Part shown: piece by piece, positions 56,752-64,000 of the stretch | Layout: each line of letters begins with the position of its first letter | Numbering within the stretch: position 1 is the stretch's first letter | Assembly (NCBI RefSeq): GCF_000226115.1 | Contig: NC_016457.1 | Coordinates: 8,370,001-8,434,000 of the forward strand | Length of the DNA: 64,000 nucleotides | Source: Thermothielavioides terrestris NRRL 8126 | Taxonomy: Eukaryota > Ascomycota > Sordariomycetes > Sordariales > Chaetomiaceae | Reading direction: 5' to 3' | The notes under the pieces: model-generated | Database searches by the model: none | What the model was told of the DNA's origin: nothing | Seen by the model: the letters and a program-made list of their open reading frames with translations, nothing else | Program-made: the position numbers and the translations under genes

Positions 56752-57565
56752 GTCGGAGGTCGTCTCGTGTATGCGTCTTGGAAATGTCAATTCATGGGCA
56801 AGAAGGGATAGTTATAGTTCATATATAATAGCTGTACTCTAGTGTATCTCGATCCCGCCAAATTCATCGTTTGTTCGGGTTCTGCCAATCATGGACTCGG
56901 GAGCTCATGAGGGCGCGGTGAACCCCCGTGCCACCTTGGCGCGGGACGATAGCCGTGGTCCTCCCGGCGGCCTGCCGCAGCCCTGCGCCGCTCCCGGCCG
57001 GTCTGCCCGGCACCTTTGATCGGTTACAGGGTTGGAGTGTGGCTTGGCACACGCATTCTTTGTTCACCTCGGAGGCCTGCCGCCGGTCTAAGTAGAGCTG
57101 GTGTGAGAGTTTGCGCCCTGCCTCGGATCTTCAAAGGACGTTGAGAGCACGCTGGGCCCGGCCGGGCCGTTCGACCCTACCTCCAGCCAAGCTGTTGGCC
57201 GTCGTGTTTAAATCCATTGGTGATGAGCGTCCGTACCCGAAACGCCTCTCCGTACCGCCACCTGACAAGGGCTTGCCCACTGGCGTCTAACACCCTGGCT
57301 CTTCCGCAGCCTTGTCACGCGTGGGCTGCCTCGGCAAGGCAAATCTCGAGAGCCTTCCTTTCCTTTTTCAATGACGCTCGTTTCTTGTATTTTATTTGTT
57401 TTTTTTCTTCTTCTTGTTCTGTATATCGGTGTCTGTTCTCTCCTCATCCCAACCGCCTGCTTGTCCCTACCGACACAACCACGTTGGGCTCCCCTCCAGC
57501 TTTGCTCCGCCTTTCCCTCCCCAGCACTGCTAGCACGCCGCTAACCTTCCCAATAGCAATACACT
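56752..57565. other. Intergenic interval
   Basis: About 810 bp between the dehydrogenase and the next plus-strand gene. The left part is the dehydrogenase 3' region; the right part (57355-57550) is pyrimidine-rich leader. Nothing gene-like. Confidence 0.55.
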
Positions 57566-59291
57566 ATGGATATGCCAACCCCATGGGAGAAGTCATTCAC
57601 CCGCGGCCTGGAGGAAATGTGGCAATCTTTCATCGACAAACAGTCCATGCTTGTCGAAGACGAGATACTCCGGGCCATCGAAGACTGGCTCGAGAAGTGG
57701 ATGGAGAGAAGGACGGCTATGTCTGCCAGCATCATGGCCGGTATCACTGGCGACGAGGAGGGAGCCGCACAGCTGTGCAACAGGATACCTACGGCTAGAG
57801 ATGTGGCCGGAAACGTCGCCAAGCGCCTGCACACGAGATACCATTTCGACGACGTGCGTATTGTCGAGCCCGAGATCATCTCCATTTCCCCCGGTCCAGA
57901 CGAAGGTGTTGCCGATTCCCATCATTCCAATGACCAGCACGAGGATCCCGGTCGAGACGCTGCCACCAGGAACGGCGCGGCGGCACAGGTACGTACTCCA
58001 TGCGGTTCACACCAGCAACCGATGGGAATGTCGGCTCTGTCCTGGCCGACCTCATGTAAATCTGACCGTTGCCAGATTCAGCGGGCAAGCCTGACTCAAA
58101 CCCAGGACGGCGTCGGCGGGCTTGGGTTTCCCCGGCGCGGCACGGCACGCCACGGCTACGATTTGCGGAGCATTTATGAGCTCCCAAGCTCTGATTCCGA
58201 GAGAGGTGAGGGGGACGAGGATGACGAGGGCTCGCGAGCGCCGGTAAGCGTGTGACATTCTCTCTTATGCCCCTTTTATTCATCCGCCTGCGATACGTTA
58301 TATCCCCTTCTACGATCTTCCCTCGCGCCACCACCCTGCTGCTGACCGTGCTTCGTCTCCCGCAGACGAGGATGCGTACGATAGACGCAGATGAGGTGCA
58401 GGATCAGGACTTCATCTTCCAGCATTCTGGTTTAGGGCGCGGCTACTTTGTCATCCGATGCGAGCGCAACAAGGACGCCACCGGCGTGGTGCACCGGTTC
58501 GACACAGACCCATTGAAGGGCGATCGAATCATCAAACACTTTAGAAGCGCGAAACCCCGGCCGCGTTGCCACAACGCCGATCAAGCGCTCCCCCGTATCA
58601 GGAAGCTAGAGGCGATCAGGAGATTTGGATACAGAGGTAGGCTGGACTTAGTTGTCTCCCTCACCCAGCACCTCGGCCACGGCTCAAAAGACTCATAGAC
58701 TCACTACCCCGGCGTCAACAGTGGTAGACACCCAAGGCGACGACGTCACCCGCGGGTGGGTGGCGCAGAGCAATAAGCGTCTAATCGCCAAGGTGAAGGA
58801 AAGGGAGAGAGCCAAGGCCGCGGCCAGGAGGAAGGGGCAGGCCAAAGCCCAACAGGCAGCCAGCTCCAAGGACAAGGAGAAGCAGAGGGGACCGCCCCCC
58901 CTGTACGACGGGCCTGCGAGGAAGTGCGTCTCGAGTGCGTCCGCCGTCAACGTCGCTGAGCTCGGGGCTGCTGGACCGTCCAACGGCGCGGGCGCAGCTG
59001 CCGGCGCGGGCGCCGGGTTCCACGAAACTGGGCAGGGAGCCAGTGCTAGCAACTCGGGTCAAGCACACCAGGGCGATGGTGGGGAGGAGACGGACGAGGA
59101 CTCAATTCTGGTATGTCCCCATCTCCTAGTTCCTACTACCTCTGCCATCAGCACGCTAACTCACGGCACTAACAACAAAGAGAGACCGAGTCGTCAGTGA
59201 CATCGTTGTCGACCCTGAAGTGAACCAAGCGAGCCCCCCCAGGTTCAGCGAGTTGTGGGCCGAGTCCTATCAAGCCGGAACGAGGACTTAG
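57566..59291 (+). CDS. Uncharacterised five-exon protein with Cys/His motif
   Basis: Model: 57566-57988, 58076-58243, 58366-58636, 58722-59110 and 59181-59291, giving 453 residues. The first intron (87 bp) is in frame and open, so it may be retained. The N-terminus MDMPTPWEKSFTRGLEEMWQ begins a helical region (EDEILRAIEDWLEKWMERRT). A central motif GYFVIRCERN...GVVHRFDTDPLKGDRIIKHF followed by RPRCH has spaced Cys and His residues like the poorly described domain in fungal proteins that reads roughly C...H...PL..A.KH.....H; a zinc site is possible. Then come a Lys/Arg-rich helix (LIAKVKERERAKAAARRKGQ), an Ala/Gly-rich region and a C-terminus with PPRFSELWAESYQAG. The function is unknown. All splice phases match. 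Confidence 0.65.
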
Positions 59292-59655
59292 ACACGCCTC
59301 GGGCTGCATCCTGGGAGTTTTTGCCGTACATTGGTGTAAAGTAATCCGTATACCACTGCAACTACGGAATACGGATCCCTCGAACGGAAGGCATCCTAGT
59401 TCCCTTGACAGACATTCCACTATTCTCTCGAAAAGCTGGGCTGCCTGAAGTTGGCTCCCAACAACTCAGCTCTATCCAACCCAACTCAATCCAATTCAAC
59501 GCAATTTGGCCCTGTTGGCAGTCAATTCTGGGCCTCGGATTGAGTTGTTTCGAATCGATTAGATTGCCAAGACCGCATACCCCTGGCACCCCCCCACCTG
59601 CCCCGCTTTTCTCGGCCTAGCGCCTTCGCAAGATGCCTCCGAGCCCAGCCCAGCC

Positions 59656-59700
59656 AGCCACCACAGCCACCACAGCCACCACAGCCACCACAGCCACCAC
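59656..59700 (+). repeat. 9-bp minisatellite (AGCCACCAC)5
   Basis: Five perfect tandem units of AGCCACCAC, preceded by CAGCCCAGCC-like variants. It lies in non-coding DNA. Confidence 0.95.
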
Positions 59701-59771
59701 CAACCGAACCCCTGTTTTCCCCCACTCTCTGGGCTTGGCATGCAAATGGAGCTGGTCAAAGTGGGTGGCCG

Positions 59772-59783
59772 TTAGGGTTAGGG
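59772..59783 (+). repeat. Interstitial telomere-like (TTAGGG)2
   Basis: Two perfect TTAGGG units (the usual telomere unit of filamentous fungi) lie 73 bp left of the first TIR element, whose interior also carries CCCTAACC-type variants. Confidence 0.85.
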
Positions 59784-59856
59784 ATATATGTGGCGATTGA
59801 CGAGAATTGACACGAATTGATCAATCACAATTCAACTCAATCGGCACCACGGCCTA

Positions 59857-60269
59857 GGTTATCCTTAAAGAGGTCCCGCCAAGACTAATTTCGGAGACTG
59901 CCGCGTACAAGTATTTACAAATCGCCAAGGGGTGAGCGGGGCCGCGACGACGTCGAGCAACATCAACGACATCAACGACGAACAATCGCAAAGACTCGTC
60001 GCAACAACTTCACGAAACCTCAACCAAATCGAAAAAAAAGAAAACGAAGTTAACCCGCACCCTAACCTTAACCCGAATCCTAACCATTAACCCGAACCCT
60101 AACCAGCGGGGGGCTGGCGCCGCCCCCCGCACCCCCGGCGAACTAACCTGTGGCTAACCCGTGGCGATAGTGCAAACCCCTTGGCGGTCTTGGCGGGGTA
60201 CTGACGCTGTAAAAACATTGCCGACAATTGGCCGAAATTAGTCTTGGCGGGACCTCTTTAAGATCCAGC
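59857..60269. mobile_element. Non-autonomous TIR element, copy 1 (413 bp)
   Basis: Perfect 30-bp terminal inverted repeats, at 59865-59894 and 60232-60261, begin TTAAAGAGGTCCCGCCAAGA. Outer ends are GGTTATCC (left) and GATCCAGC (right). CACGGCCTA flanks the element on both sides (59848-59856 and 60270-60278), a 9-bp target-site duplication (8 bp if the right end includes one more C). The interior contains degenerate CCCTAACC telomere-like units, an A-rich tract and a GC hairpin (60108-60128, stem GGGGGGC with GCCCCCC). There is no coding capacity. The 8-9-bp duplication suggests mobilisation by a Mutator-like or hAT transposase supplied elsewhere. Confidence 0.85.
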
Positions 60270-60858
60270 CACGGCCTACGCAATTCAATCCAATCTGAGC
60301 CTCAAAATTGAGTTGATTGAGTTGTTGGGAGCCTTGGCCTGAACGGACCCACAAACCCCTCGGCCATTATCCCGCAAGGCCAATGTGACACAAGCATGAG
60401 CATTTGCGGGTTGCGCCCGGCCATACATCCATCGGCTCTGAAAATATCATGCGCACTGAAGTCGCAGGATCTGTTGGTGCAAGTCAGTTCGATTCAGGAA
60501 GTGAGGGCGAAAGGGAGGTAGGGATTTTCGCTGCCCTCTGTTCTTCCAGAACATGCCCCACCATGGAGAGGGGCAGCGAAATAGCTCACGCTACCCACTT
60601 TTCCTTTCGCCCTCGGGGAACAGTGTGTACATACTGTGCACTCTGCAGAAGATGATGAATGGGCAGACCAACAGTTCGCACGGGGCATGCGCGCAATGCG
60701 CATGGCGAACCACTGCGGGGGAGGCGCTTTGAAGGAGCACCAGCCGTTTGATCGGCGCTGTAGGTGCAGATAATATGCACCTTATGTGCATACATTCACA
60801 GGTAGTGAACAGCTGTTGTGCGACGGTCCCCGCAGCATCTCAGTGGCTGTCGGCAACC

Positions 60859-61242
60859 GGTTATTCTTAAAGAGGTCCCGCCAAGACTAATTTCGGAACC
60901 TACCGCTTACAAGTATTTACAAATTGCCGCGAGGGAGCGGGGTCGCCACGACTTCGAGCAACATCAACAACGAAGAATTGCAAAGACTCGTAGCAACAAC
61001 TTTGCGAAACCTCAACCAAATTGAAAAAAAAGAAAACGAAGTTAACCCGCACCCTAGCCATAACCCTCACCCTAACCAGCGGGGGGCTGGCGCCGCCCCC
61101 CGTACCCCCGGCGAACTAACCCGTGGCTAACCCGTGGCGATAGTGCAAACCCCTTGGCGGTCTTGGCGGGGTACTGACGCTGTAAAAACATTGCCGACAA
61201 TTGGCCGAAATTAGTCTTGGCGGGACCTCTTTAAGATCCAGC
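60859..61242. mobile_element. Non-autonomous TIR element, copy 2 (384 bp)
   Basis: The same element as copy 1 in the same orientation, with perfect 30-bp inverted repeats at 60867-60896 and 61205-61234. CGGCAACC lies on both sides (60851-60858 and 61243-61250), an 8-bp target-site duplication. It is shorter than copy 1 by about 30 bp, mainly from fewer telomere-like units and loss of one ATCAACGAC repeat. The GC hairpin is at 61081-61101. The clean duplication and high similarity to copy 1 point to a fairly recent insertion. Confidence 0.87.
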
Positions 61243-63032
61243 CGGCAACCTCCTCGTTTCGTCCCTTTCGCCGAGACAGGCAAAGGCAGGGGTGGAGGCA
61301 GCAGAGGACGCACCAACAGATATTAACTACATTACCTACCGAGGTGTGTACCTTGAAGTTGATGGCCTCGGACTCGGCAAACGTCGCTTCCAGGTTCGCC
61401 CGCCCCAGCACGCCGCCATGGCTGCCGACGAAGCGGGGCGCCGCAGACCGAAACCACAGAAACATGTTAAGGCGATGCGGGCAGCGAGCCAACCAACTCG
61501 TTAGCGAGATATTCCAGCCACGGCTGGGTTCGTTAGTCCGCCCGAGCGGCCAGGGTAGCGTAGCATTTCCCAGCGACTTGGGAATTCGGGGCGGAGTCGG
61601 GGCCGCTTGCGCGCAGAATATTCTCCTGTAGTGTACACTATGTATGGAGTGCCCAGAAGCCACAGCGAGAAGACGCCGACGTGATCCCGGAGAATCGGCC
61701 GGTGGCGAGTCGAAAAAGCGCCGTGCCGGGCCCGAGTTTACGCTAAGACTTCATCGAGCAAGAAAAAGCGAGGGGACGGCCCGGGTGAGATAACCAAGGT
61801 AGGCAACGGCTGTGAAGTGGTAACTCCTCCATGCGCAGGACTGCACATACGCTAATGTGGTGTAGGTCACGTTAATTCACTTAGCGTGCAGAAAACGTGG
61901 GTTTTTAGCCGATTGTGGACGGGTACGCTGTGGAGCTAGCTAGAGCGTTTTGAGCCTAGCAAGGTCTGGACAACGGACAAAGAGCCCGATTCATTCCCAC
62001 CAACTGACCAGCAGCCTCTTCATGGGCTGACAACTGTTAGCCCGGTGAAACGGAGAGCGTTACATATCACAGCATTGTAGCGTACACAGTACTGTGCAGC
62101 AACATAGGATACATGTTCCTCTTCTATGATTCCTACCTTTGCAGCCCGTTTCAGATCCTTCCTTGTGTAGACGGAGGAGGAGCATGGACTACACTAATAC
62201 GCCTGACACAAGTACGGAATACATTACCTTCGCCGCAGGCGAGCACTTGTAGTGTATGTTAAGGAGGGAGCTTCTGCCAAGAGACCGCGCGCGACCAGAC
62301 GCTATCGAGTCGAGCCCCTCGCTTCTCCACACGTCGATAACCGCTCGGGCTGGACCCCCTGGACATTCCTGTGTCTGGTACGCTATCCTCAGCACCGGGT
62401 TGGGTGTCGCAGGGGTGGCCCGAACGGACATCCTGCCCCTGACAGGTGCCTGCTGACGGGCAGCCTTGGATTGGAATGGAGAAGGAGGGGAGAACCATTC
62501 GCGCCCCGCAAGCAATTATTGGCTCTTCCAAGGTGAGGAGGGCAGCTCTTAGCCTGAAAGGCGCAGAAATGAGGGGCCCAGGCATGGATTGGCCCCCATG
62601 GGGAACCCGTTCAATCCTCCAGCCAAAGCGCAGTCAGCAATGGCCGCAATGCCCGCAGTGTGCCCACCCGAGAAAACATCCCGACGCCACGCGAGCGCCC
62701 CAGGTCTTTATCCTCGCGTGCCTGCGCCGTCCCTCGTGGCTTCCCGACCCTTTGTCTCAGCCGACCCCCGATCACCTGCGCCTACCACGTATAACGCAGT
62801 AGTTTATAATTGCCGACCGGGACTGTGACACCGTCTATTTTGAGTATCATCAAGGCCCGCTGTAGCAGGACCGTCGCACCCTCGACCAGTCTACCCTGTG
62901 GTCCGCCGATCGTCGACCAGATCGCCAAGTCGCGTCGATCATTGACCCCAAATTTTGTCTTTTTTGGCCTTTGGCTTCCTTTTTTAATTTCTTTCATTTT
63001 CTACCAAGGCGAAAACAACAACGCAAGTTCCC

Positions 63033-64000
63033 ATGGAGCCGTACGCTCACACCGCGACGGCGGACGAGCTGGACGAGATGGCGTAAGCTTGCACGCGAAG
63101 AGCTGGCCGCAGCGGCGGAACGGAACATGCAGCAGCTGACGGAGCACTAACTACTGTGTAGGGAGAAGCTCGGCCGGCTGAACTCGCGGGGATCCGGCTA
63201 CTCGCGCCACACGCAGTCAGTGTCATCGGTGGACGAGCGATACGACGGACGACGCCGAGTCCCGTCGTCGGGTAGCATGTCGCTGTCGCACGCGCCCGAC
63301 TCGCCGAGGTATCCCGGCCAGGATGATGTCTTTCGGCTGCCGACCTACGAGATCGGGGACCGGCCCGCCGCGGCGGGCCCCATGCAGCCTCCCGGCACCC
63401 CGCGAGCCTACCCGCAGTTCCACCGAAAAGACTCGTACTCGTCCGAGAGGCGCCCGTCCAGGGGTTCGACGGCCGGCTACAGCCTGTACCCCGCACCCAA
63501 GCCGCCAATGACCAAGCCGCTGCCGCCCGTCCCTGCGCTCGCGCTCGGCCGCCAGACCTCGCGCCGCGCTTCGTCGCAACCGTCGCTGGACGGCTCGGAA
63601 GCCGGATCGGGGGAGACATCATCCCGCTACTCGCAGTCGTCGTCGAGGGGAAGCACGCTCGAGCGTGTCTCTTCGACCGGGAGCGCGACGGCGTCCACCC
63701 CCGCGGCCCCGTTATCGTCACCCACAACACCGGGCGAATTCCGCGCGCCGCTGCGGCCAGTGCGACCGCCGCAGCAGCCGATGCAACCGCAGCACCCGTC
63801 CTCCTCGCAGGTGACCCTGGTCCCCTGGAAACAGCTCGTGTCCAACGACAAGCCGCTCAAGGAGCCGTCCGTCTACTTCTTCGACATATCCACCACCTCG
63901 GCGACGCTGGCCAGCAAGCACGGCAACAACATCGTCCGGATATGGTCCGTCGGCAGCGGCGAGGTGCAGAACAACCTCAAGATCTCGTGCTACACCACCG
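63033..64000 (+). CDS. WD40-type protein, 5' part only
   Basis: Partial gene cut by the right edge. Exon 1 is 63033-63082 (MEPYAHTATADELDEMA) and exon 2 runs from 63162 to past 64000; the donor must precede the in-frame TAA at 63084 (GGC|GTAAGC), and the acceptor GTAG restores EKLGRLNSRGSGYSRH. The first 260 residues are Ser/Pro/Arg-rich and probably disordered, with SH3-like targets (PKPPMTKPLPPVP). A more ordered region begins VTLVPWKQLVSNDKPLKEPS, with STTSATLASKHGNNIVRIWS as the apparent first WD40 blade (…VRIWS). This suggests a fungal WD-repeat scaffold. The number of blades and partners cannot be seen here. Confidence 0.75.

Larger units (their letters stand above)
59454..60333. repeat. 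Inverted repeat bracketing the first TIR element
   Basis: GGCTCCCAACAACTCA at 59454-59469 recurs as its exact reverse complement at 60318-60333. Both arms continue inward with CAATCC/CAATTCAA-type sequence that is similar but imperfect. Element copy 1 sits between them, so this may be an older inverted-repeat element that received a nested insertion. Confidence 0.6.
59292..63032. other. Repeat-rich intergenic region
   Basis: About 3.7 kb without a gene. It holds a 9-bp minisatellite, a short telomere-like repeat, two copies of a TIR element, and a 16-bp inverted repeat that brackets the first copy. From 61251 to 63032 no repeat or gene is recognised; that part contains the upstream region of the WD40-type gene. 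Confidence 0.6.

Overview
The window is nuclear DNA from a filamentous ascomycete, most likely a Sordariomycete close to the Sordariales/Chaetomiaceae. Supporting features are short GT-AG introns of 50-120 bp, very GC-rich third codon positions, fungal-specific families (PDR transporter, RTA1, Zn2Cys6 regulator, Cdc31, Bud22, ATP-type PEP carboxykinase), and one block of nearly 7 kb that looks mutated by RIP (repeat-induced point mutation). Species placement is inference; no rRNA or tRNA gene was seen.

Layout. 1-2.8 kb: 5' part of an ankyrin/RCC1/BTB protein gene (minus strand, runs off the left edge). 5.5-6.6 kb: an RTA1-family membrane protein with one frameshift. 7.7-9.0 kb: mitochondrial 2-oxodicarboxylate carrier with six exons. 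10.8-14.1 kb: large F-box-like acidic protein with a 65-T run in its intron. 14.5-16.0 kb: Bud22 (minus). 16.6-17.3 kb: centrin Cdc31. 17.5-18.7 kb: methyltransferase-like membrane protein (minus). 19.5-21.3 kb: cytochrome P450. 21.3-33.8 kb: a 12.5-kb stretch without a convincing host gene, whose core (about 23.63-30.4 kb) is a RIP-degraded Helitron with recognisable Rep/N-terminal and Pif1-helicase remnants, a short tandem array, and a second decayed reading frame on the other strand. 33.8-36.5 kb: PEP carboxykinase. 37.2-38.6 kb: JmjC/cupin-type oxygenase (minus). 39.1-40.2 kb: casein kinase II beta subunit. 42.7-47.4 kb: full-size PDR/ABCG transporter. 48.1-49.0 kb: Vip1-like RRM protein (minus). 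49.7-50.0 kb: a 72-residue conserved small protein (minus). 50.9-52.3 kb: coiled-coil low-complexity protein. 53.2-55.5 kb: Zn2Cys6 transcription factor (minus), divergent from a short-chain dehydrogenase at 55.8-56.8 kb. 57.6-59.3 kb: uncharacterised five-exon protein. 59.3-63.0 kb: repeat-rich intergenic DNA with two copies of one TIR element, each flanked by target-site duplications. 63.0-64.0 kb: 5' end of a WD40-type gene cut by the right edge.

The genes are mostly unrelated housekeeping and stress functions rather than one pathway. The suggestive pairings are the Zn2Cys6 regulator with the divergent dehydrogenase, and two CGG-CCG inverted sites ahead of the PDR transporter. I did not find a convincing undescribed multi-gene system. 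The most novel-looking material is the second decayed frame inside the Helitron block, the short TIR element family, and the membrane-inserted methyltransferase-like protein. Exon borders were derived by eye from splice consensus plus frame; every multi-exon model given as complete sums to a multiple of three.
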